Origin: CAYRFQ01 sp964423615
Lineage (GTDB): Bacteria; Planctomycetota; Planctomycetia; Gemmatales; Gemmataceae
Assembly (NCBI GenBank): GCA_964423615.1
Contig: CAYRFQ010000185.1
Span: 1 to 7,387 of the forward strand
DNA: 7,387 nucleotides
Direction: 5' to 3'
The translations under genes were made by a program, and so were the position numbers. The first letter of the stretch is position 1. The number at the start of each line of letters is the position of its first letter. Shown here one piece after another: positions 1 through 6,119 of the stretch. The notes under the pieces were generated by a model that was not told the origin of the DNA, ran no database searches, and was given only the letters and a program-made list of their open reading frames with translations.

Positions 1-27
1 ATCTCGCTATTACCTCGGTAAGATTAA

Positions 28-186
28 GTCTCACGTATTGACGTCAGGTCACATAGCATAGCTTGCCATAGTTCACCCAAGACCACCAAAATCTATGACA
101 GAACCGATGATACGGTCACACTCGATGAGATCAACAGGATTGATTTATCCAAAGGAAACAATGGCTTTTCAGATGCGAGAGGTTAA
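28..186 (+). pseudogene. C-terminal remnant of a tyrosine recombinase (phage-type integrase)
   Basis: Reading the frame that ends at the TAA at 184-186 gives a short tail containing IACHSSPKTTKIYDRT and then DTVTLDEINRI. This is the box II end of tyrosine recombinases: the conserved His-x-Ser segment, then the catalytic tyrosine (codon 94-96) in TTKIYDR, followed by the acidic, hydrophobic C-terminal helix common in planctomycete and proteobacterial integrases. The frame is closed by a TAA at 25-27, so the Arg-rich catalytic core is missing or out of frame within the window. It is therefore a broken gene, or the end of one disrupted by a frameshift near the left edge. Recombinases of this class insert and excise mobile elements, which suits the accessory genes that follow on the same strand. 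The family call rests on motif recognition only. Confidence 0.6.
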
Positions 187-295
187 AGTCCGTGCTTTTC
201 GAGAAATCCTAATGATTTTTTCTGCTCTAAAAACCTTCTGAAACCCAAGATAAACAAGCAGTGAATTACAAGCCAAGCAAACATCTCGCACTGTC

Positions 296-300
296 GGAGA
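296..300 (+). promoter_or_regulatory. Ribosome binding site of the YhcG-type nuclease gene
   Basis: GGAGA lies seven bases before the ATG at 308 and supports that start. The 187-295 stretch before it is an AT-rich leader in which I see no convincing promoter or other gene. Confidence 0.55.
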
Positions 301-307
301 AACCTTC

Positions 308-1444
308 ATGAGCAAGACGCCCAAAAAGGTTAACAAGCAAAACCCTGCCGATCCTTCTGGGGGGCAATCACCAGCAGAGCCCGATTGTGAAGTGGTTCTC
401 GACTTAATCGACTCTGCCCGGGATCAGGCCGTTGCGGCTGTCAACACCATGCTGATCGATCTTTACTGGAGGATCGGAGAGTTCATCCAACAAAAGATCA
501 CAGAGGAGGGTTGGGGGCACGGCACGGTCAAAACACTTGCCCAGTACATTCGTCACAAACAGCCCAATGTTCGCGGCTATTCCGCCAGCAACCTCTGGCG
601 GATGATGCAGTTTTTCGAGACCTACCGGAACCAGCCAAAACTCGTACCACTGGTGCGAGAATTACCCTGGACCCACAACCTGCTCATTATGAGCAGGTGC
701 AAGCGGGATGAGGAACGCGAGTTTTACTTGCGACTTGCAGCCCGCGAAAAATGGGGCAAGCGGGAACTTGAACGGCAACTCAACGGTGCACTCTTTGAGA
801 GGGTTGCACTGGCGCCACCAAAACTCGCACCAGCGGTGCGAGAAATTCATCCCGAAGCAACGACGATTTTCAAGGATAGTTACCTTGTGGAATTTCTGGA
901 ACTACCGTCGGGGCATTCGGAAGCGGAACTCGAACAAGCTTTGGTAGAAAAGCTCAAAGAGTTTCTCATCGAACTGGGACGGGATTTCTGCTTTATCGGC
1001 AGTCAGTACACGATCCAGGTTGGCGGACGCGATTTCGCCATTGATCTTCTGTTCTTCAATCGGGCGCTCAATTGTTTGGTCGCCTTTGAACTGAAAATTG
1101 AGGAGTTCCAACCTGAGCATCTAGGCAAGTTGGAGTTCTACCTGGAGGCCCTCGATCGCGATGTCAAAAAACCACACGAGCAGCCATCGATCGGAGTTCT
1201 CTTGTGTGCAACGAAGGATCACGAAGTTGTCGAATATGCGTTGAGCCGGGCCATATCGCCAGCCTTGGTGGCCGAATACCAAACCCGCTTGCCGGACAAA
1301 AAACTATTGCAAGCTAAGCTCCACGAGTTTTACCAACAGGCTGAATCGCAAACGGAAGTCACTGCTCCAGGTGAAACGATGAAGCCTCAGGCGGAAGAAC
1401 TGCCTGCTCCCAAAAAGCCGAGGAAGGGCCGCAAGAAAGGATAA
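308..1444 (+). CDS. YhcG/DUF1016 family PD-(D/E)XK nuclease
   Basis: The 378-residue product matches the YhcG architecture (about 350-380 residues). Residues about 29-160 form the helical DUF1016 N-terminal domain: NTMLIDLYWRIGEFI, the GWGHGTVKTLA segment, then YSASNLWRMMQFFETY and the LPWTHN motif. Residues about 185-345 form a PD-(D/E)XK nuclease fold, with FAIDLLFFNR (Asp246) and the FELK strand (Glu261-x-Lys263) as the likely metal-binding and catalytic residues, and GKLEFYLEALD after it. All are intact, so the enzyme is probably active. The last 20 or so residues are a Lys/Arg/Pro-rich tail that could bind nucleic acid. The family is widespread on mobile DNA and near restriction-modification genes; its substrate is not firmly known, so a role in DNA cleavage or defence is inference. 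It follows an integrase remnant and precedes a zinc-finger gene on the same strand. No restriction-modification partner is in the window. Confidence 0.92.
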   Translation: MSKTPKKVNKQNPADPSGGQSPAEPDCEVVLDLIDSARDQAVAAVNTMLIDLYWRIGEFIQQKITEEGWGHGTVKTLAQYIRHKQPNVRGYSASNLWRMMQFFETYRNQPKLVPLVRELPWTHNLLIMSRCKRDEEREFYLRLAAREKWGKRELERQLNGALFERVALAPPKLAPAVREIHPEATTIFKDSYLVEFLELPSGHSEAELEQALVEKLKEFLIELGRDFCFIGSQYTIQVGGRDFAIDLLFFNRALNCLVAFELKIEEFQPEHLGKLEFYLEALDRDVKKPHEQPSIGVLLCATKDHEVVEYALSRAISPALVAEYQTRLPDKKLLQAKLHEFYQQAESQTEVTAPGETMKPQAEELPAPKKPRKGRKKG

Positions 1445-1599
1445 CCCCGTACCGCAAGAAACTCGCAGGATCGAGCAATGTTGTTGAGCAACAAAAAACG
1501 CCGGGGCACACGACAGTCTTTAGTGTTGCCTAACTAACTTTATGATTCGCTATTCTCTATCACATCTTTCGACTTCGCGCAACCATTTCATGACCATCT

Positions 1600-1908
1600 T
1601 TGAAAACCTTGAATGAACAACTCCGGAACCTATACGTCATAACTATCAGCTTCATGGTGAAGCAGTTTCAAGCAGTGTTCGCACAGTCGAAATGGAGTGA
1701 CGGGCACTTGCGGTTTTTGTGTCCGCACTGTGGCGAAATGCGGGCCACGGTCAACCCCCGCACGAACCTGGTGCATTGTTTTTGTTGCCAGAAGAATCTC
1801 AACAACATCGCCCTGCTGATGACCGAAGGTTACACATTCGTCTCAGCCGTGACGTTGTTGGAATCGTGGCTCGAGCGTTATGAAAGCCGCCCGTCGGCAG
1901 GCAAGTAA
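1600..1908 (+). CDS. Small CHC2-like zinc-finger protein
   Basis: The product has two CxxC pairs, CPHC (Cys41, Cys44) and CFCC (Cys60, Cys63), 15 residues apart. Between them is VNPRTNLVHC, and after them NNIALLM and a helix with FVSAVTLLESWL. The order matches the CHC2 zinc ribbon of DnaG-type primases (zinc knuckle, 'YHCFGC', then 'xxAIxFLM' and 'FxEAVxxLA'), with the usual His ligand replaced by Cys. No primase TOPRIM domain follows, so it is a stand-alone nucleic-acid-binding zinc ribbon. The start is uncertain: the longest frame opens at TTG 1600 just after an in-frame TGA at 1591, and the first ATG is at 1654 (84 residues). Neither has a Shine-Dalgarno sequence. A nonsense-closed mini-frame starts at ATG 1590. 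Such proteins often lie on mobile elements, which fits the integrase remnant upstream; its partner is unknown. It could also be the zinc-ribbon remnant of a larger primase-like gene. Confidence 0.65.
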   Translation: MKTLNEQLRNLYVITISFMVKQFQAVFAQSKWSDGHLRFLCPHCGEMRATVNPRTNLVHCFCCQKNLNNIALLMTEGYTFVSAVTLLESWLERYESRPSAGK

Positions 1909-2229
1909 GCTTGTAAATTTGGCTCGTCGTAGCTGGGCTTTGGCCCTGGGATGAGCAGACCGAACCCATCGACTCGTATCGCGTACTGTGCGGGTCGTTG
2001 GGTGTCTTCGTGACTTGGTTCTCCAATTTTCTCAACAATTTGGGAAACCGGGCTCAAACAGGCCAAAATCGATACTCATTGAATTTGGGAAAAAATGCGA
2101 CCACAATTTGGTTCGGCACATTTACGCCTGATTCTAAAAATTAAATCCTAAACAATGAAATTTTTTTTCGTATTCAAAACTCCCTAACGTAAGGTTCTAT
2201 GTCTCACTTTCCCTTATGTGTGGTCATAA
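1909..2229. other. Non-coding spacer with direct repeat A and an AT-rich end
   Basis: No recognisable gene lies between the zinc-finger stop and the convergent lipoprotein stop. The + frame that runs through repeat A is open from about 1920 to 2144 but shows no family I recognise. From about 2120 the DNA turns strongly AT-rich, with a run of eight T at 2161-2168 and a 12-bp near-palindrome around the ACGT at 2188. The region should hold transcription ends for the two convergent genes, but I see no clean stem followed by a T-run. Confidence 0.5.
2018..2120 (+). repeat. Direct repeat A (left copy, pairs with 4953-5055)
   Basis: This 103-bp stretch matches 4953-5055 in the same orientation at a constant offset of 2935 bp. 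The 42 bases at 2029-2070 are identical in both; the remaining flanks carry about 14-15 mismatches and no gaps. The two copies bracket the lipoprotein and RHS genes. No terminal inverted repeat or transposase is visible in either copy, so the nature of the sequence is unknown. Confidence 0.85.
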
Positions 2230-3261
2230 TTAGAGCCCATGCGGACGCCCAACAACGGTGATTTGTGCTTTACTCTTCGGGAAAGCAATTGTGTTTCCAT
2301 TTTCGAACTCAAGTTTCACGGTTAACGTATATTCTCCACGAGGACTTTCGTTCTGTTTCGTCTGCGGAGTTTTTGCGGACAGAATTGGTTTGCCCCAAAG
2401 TTCCCACTTTCTCGCTTCGAGAAAATATTGCTTCCCGAACTGCTTCAGCTGGAGCGGGATTTTACCCTCTCTGGGTAACGCACTATTACCAGCTTTCGGG
2501 AGATATTTGACATGCAGAAAAACTTTCTTCGTTTGTAAAGCGGCGTTTTCTTTGAGTGGTTTAACCAAAACACCGATTTCCATAGAACGTTCATTGGGAA
2601 TGCCTGTTCCAAGAGGCCAGCAGAGCACTTGAAAGTCCTTTGTCGAATTTTGAAAGAGATAACTCACATTGTACTCCCTCCCGTCAGGTGTTCTTACCTG
2701 AGCATAGTGTTTCTCGTTATCTCTCCGAACAGTAATTGGACATTTATTCGGGAAAGCAATTGTGTTTCCATTTTCGAACTCAAGTTTCACGGTTAACGTA
2801 TATTCTCCACGAGGACTTTCGTTCTGTTTCGTCTGCGGAGTTTTTGCGGACAGAATTGGTTTGCCCCAAAGTTCCCACTTTCTCGCTTCGAGAAAATATT
2901 GCTTCCCGAACTGCTTCAGCTGGAGCGGGATTTTACCCTCTCTGGGTAACGCACTATTACCAGCTTTCGGGAGATATTTGACATGCAGGAAAACTTTCTT
3001 CGTTTGCAAAGCGGCGTTTTCTTTGAGTGGTTTAACCAAAACACCGATTTCCATAGACCATCGTGATGGTAATATACATTGTACGGGCCAACAGAGCACT
3101 TTGAACCGATCTGTTGAACTATTAAAGAGATACTTGGGGCGATGAACTGTCCCATCTGGCATTTCCACAGCAAAGGATTTAAGCGGGATGGTTGGACTTG
3201 AATCTGGTTCGGTACATCCGCAAAGGATCAGAACGAATACAAAGGGTAACAACCTTTCCAT
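2230..3261 (-). CDS. Lipoprotein of two 157-residue repeats, candidate immunity partner of the RHS tip
   Basis: The 343-residue product starts with a hydrophobic signal and a lipobox (LILCGC, Cys16), so it is probably exported and lipid-anchored. The rest is two copies of one 157-residue module (about residues 27-183 and 184-340). Each has a head with a PDG turn, a YLF element and VLCWP, then a tail from SMEIGVLVKPL to GEYTLTVKLEFENG, whose alternating pattern suggests an all-beta, Ig-like fold. The heads share only about 40-45% of residues, whereas the next 103 residues are identical. I do not recognise the family. It lies downstream of the RHS metallopeptidase tip on the same strand, where an immunity gene would sit, but the 335-bp gap means it need not be cotranscribed. 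The start is ATG 3259-3261, with a weak AGAAAG about nine bases upstream. An export-linked inhibitor, or an unrelated surface protein, are both possible. Confidence 0.75.
   Translation of the reverse strand: MERLLPFVFVLILCGCTEPDSSPTIPLKSFAVEMPDGTVHRPKYLFNSSTDRFKVLCWPVQCILPSRWSMEIGVLVKPLKENAALQTKKVFLHVKYLPKAGNSALPREGKIPLQLKQFGKQYFLEARKWELWGKPILSAKTPQTKQNESPRGEYTLTVKLEFENGNTIAFPNKCPITVRRDNEKHYAQVRTPDGREYNVSYLFQNSTKDFQVLCWPLGTGIPNERSMEIGVLVKPLKENAALQTKKVFLHVKYLPKAGNSALPREGKIPLQLKQFGKQYFLEARKWELWGKPILSAKTPQTKQNESPRGEYTLTVKLEFENGNTIAFPKSKAQITVVGRPHGL
2276..2586 (-). repeat. Intragenic duplication, copy encoding the second repeat's tail
   Basis: This 311-bp stretch is the same as 2747-3057 at an offset of 471 bp (157 codons), with only two differences (2518/2989 and 2536/3007). 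Both are synonymous. Confidence 0.95.
2747..3057 (-). repeat. Intragenic duplication, copy encoding the first repeat's tail
   Basis: This is the partner of 2276-2586. Identity stops abruptly at both ends although protein homology continues into the head region, so the near-identical block is smaller than the duplicated module. Confidence 0.95.
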
Positions 3262-3596
3262 TGCTTATTCTTTCTAAAACGTGTAGTTGAAATTTCACCA
3301 AGACAAAATTGACATATAAAACAAAACTGTCAGTCAGTAGTATAACAAAACCCCTTGCCATTCAAAGATTTATGTATCTACACACTGATCCTCTTTTTGC
3401 ACATGTCAACAATGTGTATAAATCGCACACTTGAAAACTACAATTCCCAGAGTCTGGAACTCCTCCCCCGAAATCATCGTGGGAAGAGTTTGTTTTCATC
3501 GGAACAAGGTTTCAAGTTGAGAGACGGATTAGCTCGGTTCGGGAAAGCGATTTTCCCTGATAATAAATATTTCAGGACAATAAAAAGCATGCACTT
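3262..3596. other. AT-rich spacer between the RHS tip and lipoprotein genes
   Basis: I see no convincing gene on either strand. A perfect 6-bp inverted repeat, GGGAAA at 3541-3546 with TTTCCC at 3552-3557, lies about 40 bases beyond the RHS stop. It could form a hairpin in the RHS transcript but has no T-run after it, so terminator function is doubtful. The spacer probably holds the lipoprotein promoter. Confidence 0.5.
3339..3365 (-). promoter_or_regulatory. Possible promoter of the lipoprotein gene
   Basis: On the minus strand, TATACT (3339-3344) resembles a -10 box and TTGAAT (3360-3365) a -35 box, but the 15-base spacing is short. It lies about 80 bases before the lipoprotein start. This is a weak pattern match in AT-rich DNA. 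Confidence 0.2.
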
Positions 3597-4748
3597 CTAC
3601 AGGTAATACTCGTACAAGAACTCTCCGTATGTGTCTGCATTGTGAAAAGTGCCAAAAAATTTACCATGCTTAATACGTCGTTCGTCAAGATAAGTTGTAG
3701 TCCCTGAGGGCAGATAATGGTGACCAGATGCTCTATAAGAAGGAACAGTAACAGTTATACCAAGCGAGGCAATTCTCTCTGGTTTTCCAGCAACAGTACC
3801 GCCTACATATCTAACATAACCGTAATCTCTCGATGAAGCATAGTAATGGGTGAGTTCATGGGCAAGCAACGCTTGACGAGATTTAATGGGATGACCCCAG
3901 TATTTTTTATATAAATAGAGTGAGTAATATACGGAGTAAGCCGTCCATGGAGACCAAGTGTGATTTCCACTAGAGTCCGTGGCTAACTTGGAGTTATGAA
4001 AGTATGTGTACGAGCTATATGGTCGCTTATAACGACTAACAATCCGATCCACAATCAACTTTACTCTCCCAAGTTCGAAGTAAGACAGCCTGTCTCCAAC
4101 ACCAAACCACTTCGCAAGCCCTCCATCGAGTTTCATCATTGGTGCTGGGTATTTGAGATACTTGATCTTTGACCAATTCCTCCAATCAAGACTTTTCCAG
4201 TCGTTTCGGCAAGCCGCTTTGCTGAAGCCCAAACGCTTTAATTCCATTTGAATATTAACTTCTCGCCACCCCATCAGAGCCGTCAAGTCGGCTTGAAAAG
4301 TTGTCCAAGCCTTGTATGTTGCTTTCAAATCTTGAATCATATCCTTTTCTTGTTTCAAACTCCAAATGCCCGACACTCGAATTGGAAAACCTGACCCAGT
4401 GCTTATTCTGCGACTTGGAGCGGGTAGATGAAGCCCACTCGGATCCGTATTCATCACCGGCTGATTATTGACATACCGATACAAGTTTGAATCCCCAGCC
4501 TCAAACCCAAGCGGATCCCGACTGATCCACCTCCCAATTGCCGGATCATAATACCTCGCCTGGCTGTACTGGAGTTTAGCTTCGGCATCCCATTCTCGTC
4601 CGGTCCCCTTGTACCGATCTCCGAACGAAGCATTACTCTCACTGGTGATGTTTCCAAACCCATCATAGACAATGGTATTCTGAACCACACCCGAATTGTC
4701 GATCATGTGCCGCACAGAACCAACGTGGTCGGTCAAATACCAGGCCAC
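3597..4748 (-). CDS. 5'-truncated RHS protein with an M35-like metallopeptidase tip
   Basis: Residues 1-105 are the end of an RHS core: WYLTDHVGSVR, YDGFGN, the GRWISRDPLGFE stretch (about 72-83), NLYRYVNNQPV, and the DPSGL boundary (102-106) after which RHS proteins carry variable toxin tips. The tip (107-383) carries the zinc motif HELTH (His297, Glu298, His301), a nearby Asp in SSRDYGY (Asp308) at the place of the GTxxD aspartate of M35 peptidases, and NADTYGEF (370-377), which resembles the NADSY segment of that family. An M35-type (aspzincin) metallopeptidase toxin is therefore likely; GT is replaced by SS. The frame opens at GTG 4748 with no ribosome binding site and has a TGA at 4800-4802. 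Upstream codons look non-coding, so thousands of bases of normal RHS sequence are missing. It is either an orphan tip awaiting recombination or a dead fragment. The lipoprotein gene lies downstream. Confidence 0.8.
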   Translation of the reverse strand: MAWYLTDHVGSVRHMIDNSGVVQNTIVYDGFGNITSESNASFGDRYKGTGREWDAEAKLQYSQARYYDPAIGRWISRDPLGFEAGDSNLYRYVNNQPVMNTDPSGLHLPAPSRRISTGSGFPIRVSGIWSLKQEKDMIQDLKATYKAWTTFQADLTALMGWREVNIQMELKRLGFSKAACRNDWKSLDWRNWSKIKYLKYPAPMMKLDGGLAKWFGVGDRLSYFELGRVKLIVDRIVSRYKRPYSSYTYFHNSKLATDSSGNHTWSPWTAYSVYYSLYLYKKYWGHPIKSRQALLAHELTHYYASSRDYGYVRYVGGTVAGKPERIASLGITVTVPSYRASGHHYLPSGTTTYLDERRIKHGKFFGTFHNADTYGEFLYEYYL

Positions 4749-4756
4749 CGTGTGGC

Positions 4757-4951
4757 GTGGTATCAGGGGAGGTCGGAGAAGTCCAAGCTGCTCCCAAGAT
4801 CAGAGAGCAGTTGGAACAGGAATTTAGTCAGGTGTGGGATACCAGAGAGCTAGCCAGAGACTTCATCGTGATTGCCTACAGCATGCCGTTGGGGCAGGTG
4901 AAGAGGAAGACCGATGGCGTGGTTGGCAACCTGAACGTGCAAGAGCGACCA
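4757..4951 (+). pseudogene. Fragment of a small planctomycete-type hypothetical gene
   Basis: The + frame from GTG 4757 reads through IREQLEQEFSQVWDTRELA, RDFIVIAYSMPLGQV and KRKTDGVVGNLNVQERP before it runs into repeat B at 4953 and loses protein-like character. The pattern 'W-D/T-T-x-E-L-x-x-D-F-x-V ... P-x-x-V-x-R-K-x-D-G-V-x-G-x-L' resembles a short hypothetical family I associate with planctomycete genomes, normally followed by a 'QHSPRFYF'-like end that is absent here. That recollection is uncertain. The left edge abuts the truncated RHS gene and the right edge the repeat, so the fragment looks cut at both ends. It is antisense to the RHS gene's missing 5' part, not a continuation of it. 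Confidence 0.35.
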
Positions 4952-4952
4952 T

Positions 4953-5055
4953 GTTCTCCAAAATTCTCAACAATTTGGGAAACCGGGCTCAAACAGGCCA
5001 AAATCCATACACCGTTAATTTGGCTACAAATGCGATCATAATTTGGTGCGCCACA
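4953..5055 (+). repeat. Direct repeat B (right copy, pairs with 2018-2120)
   Basis: This is the right-hand copy of the 103-bp direct repeat, with an identical core at 4964-5005. It lies between the gene fragment and the tandem TIGR03067 array, and its end overlaps a 15-bp tandem repeat. Confidence 0.85.
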
Positions 5056-5069
5056 ATTTGGTGCGCCAC
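5040..5069 (+). repeat. 15-bp perfect tandem repeat
   Basis: AATTTGGTGCGCCAC occurs twice head to tail (5040-5054 and 5055-5069), right at the edge of the first TIGR03067 unit. A related TTCGGTGCGGCCCACCC stands before unit 2 (6081-6096), so part of this motif may belong to the unit boundary. Confidence 0.9.
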
Positions 5070-5093
5070 CCAATGCGCAGAATGTTTTTCGAT

Positions 5094-5555
5094 TCATCGT
5101 TTCACTTGTTGGTAAGTTACGATTGATCCTGAACTTCCTTCTTTGGTGCGAAACTCCGTTGGACGCCACCAATGAAAAGGAGCGCCATAACTACATTTCT
5201 GAAGCCGTCCGTCTTTGTCGAATCGATAAATCCGCCACCCTGTGGTCCCTTTGCTTTCGGGAATCAACTTGTTTTTCAAGATTGTCACATCCATCGTCTT
5301 GGGGGCTTTTGTGGAATCGATCTTGTATCGCGCTTCCACGGCCACTTTGCCACCCATGAGTATAAAGAGCTTGTCCTTTTTAAAGATCGCCCGAACGTCG
5401 TTGGTAGGCTTGAAACCTCTCCCGCCGACTTCTGCGTAGACCATTTTCCAGGTCCCCTGTAACCTTTGGTGATCCGACATTGGTTTCTTTTTCTCGCCGG
5501 AGTTTCCGAAAGGAAGAGCAGAGAGAACACAAAACAGAAAGAAGCACCCAAACAT
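5094..5555 (-). CDS. TIGR03067 domain secreted protein, copy 1
   Basis: The 153-residue protein begins with a hydrophobic export signal (FFLFCVLSALPFG) and then a single TIGR03067 domain: RLQGTW (31-36), RYKIDSTKAPKTMD (76-89), IYRFDKDGRLQKCSYG (109-124) and RPTEF (131-135). The family is abundant and of unknown function in planctomycetes; its beta-rich form and signal suggest an extracytoplasmic protein. I chose ATG 5555 over GTG 5564 because that GTG lies inside the Shine-Dalgarno sequence (GAGAGG, about eight bases before the ATG). Copy 1 differs from copies 2 and 3 only near its C terminus: Ser142, Gly143 and Val146 instead of Leu, Ala and Glu. The gene ends just beyond direct repeat B. 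The degraded frame lies about 90 bases upstream on the same strand. Confidence 0.88.
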   Translation of the reverse strand: MFGCFFLFCVLSALPFGNSGEKKKPMSDHQRLQGTWKMVYAEVGGRGFKPTNDVRAIFKKDKLFILMGGKVAVEARYKIDSTKAPKTMDVTILKNKLIPESKGTTGWRIYRFDKDGRLQKCSYGAPFHWWRPTEFRTKEGSSGSIVTYQQVKR

Positions 5556-5644
5556 TATTGTCACCTCTCAAACAATCAAAGTGTTAGGGAATTGACATTA
5601 CAGAATCATTCGTCGATCGACCTGGGCAAGATGGTTTCCAGAGA

Positions 5645-5992
5645 TTACCTTGGCTCGAATTCTTTGCTGGTTCCTGGTTGTATAACGAACTGGAGGCATG
5701 GCAAGGACTCACAGTATCTTAACGCCTGTAAAAACCCGTCGGTTCCACGATCAACCGAGAAATCTAACACTTCCAGTCCGGATAACACCCAGATACTGCC
5801 ACTCTCTATCCACGGCTCCATAGAGTCAAGTACATCCGGCGGAGCACTGAACTTTCGAGGCTTTGCTGCAAGTGCACAACATCTGTGTCTGATTTCCCTG
5901 GGGGACTCATAGCTCCATCCGAAGCACCACACAAGTCCGTATTTTCGGGAAAAGTTATAGGCCTCAAAATCCGTCGTTGCAATCAGAATACT
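5645..5992 (-). pseudogene. Degraded hypothetical reading frame upstream of TIGR03067 copy 1
   Basis: The minus frame is open from just after a TGA at 5993-5995 to the TAA at 5645-5647. It contains protein-like stretches such as DFEAYNFSRKYGLVWCFGW, APPDVLDSMEPWIESGSI and SGLEVLDFSVDRGTDGF, ending in LPCLQFVIQPGTSKEFEPR. It has no credible ATG near its beginning; the first GTG is at 5932. Upstream, another frame (ESLTHLKSPKDEV) runs into a TGA at 5983, so a frameshift near 5983-5992 may have split an older gene. The SGLEVLDFS and LPCLQF pieces faintly recall leucine-rich repeats, but not enough for a call. It is on the same strand as the TIGR03067 gene, about 90 bases before it. Confidence 0.35.
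5739..5758. repeat. 6-bp inverted repeat with 8-bp loop, orientation 1
   Basis: TCGGTT (5739-5744) and AACCGA (5753-5758) flank CCACGATC. In unit 2 the same place carries the loop as GATCGTGG, its exact reverse complement. The site lies inside the degraded frame, where it swaps VDRGTDG for VPRSTDG without a stop or frame change. Confidence 0.95.
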
Positions 5993-6119
5993 TCATCCTT
6001 GGGCGATTTAAGGTGAGTCAGGGATTCGACCAATCTGACCAATCTTCTGTTGGAGGATTCGATCCCACCAAGTCCATTTATTCGGTGCGGCCCACCCAAT
6101 GCGCAGAATGTTTTTCGAT

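Larger units (their letters stand above)
5071..6096 (-). repeat. Tandem unit 1 (1026 bp)
   Basis: Bases 5071-5810 match 6097-6836 at a fixed offset of 1026. I count seven single-base differences (5119, 5128, 5131, 5692, 5713, 5762, 5770) plus a 16-bp inversion. The last part (5811-6097) has no counterpart in unit 2. The unit holds one TIGR03067 gene and a degraded frame upstream of it. Confidence 0.9.

Noticed and set aside
1445..1599. TTGTT-GAGC-AACAA stem after the nuclease gene as a terminator
   Set aside because: It is followed by A residues on the + strand, not T, so it lacks the needed U-tract.
1920..2144. Open + frame running through repeat A as a gene
   Set aside because: No start, ribosome binding site or family is seen, and the repeat A/B differences do not favour synonymous sites.
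2258..3145. Two similar + strand frames of about 125 residues opposite the lipoprotein gene
   Set aside because: They are antisense shadows of the duplicated DNA; the minus frame has the signal peptide, lipobox and synonymous-only differences expected of the real gene.
3541..3557. GGGAAA/TTTCCC hairpin as an intrinsic terminator for the RHS gene
   Set aside because: No T-run follows on the minus strand, so it does not meet the usual form.
3355..3606. A + strand frame of 83 residues in the spacer
   Set aside because: It opens at TTG, has no ribosome binding site and no recognisable motif, and lies in AT-rich spacer.
6019..6066. tRNA-like T-arm sequence around GGATTCGA
   Set aside because: No acceptor stem, anticodon arm or D arm can be drawn around it.
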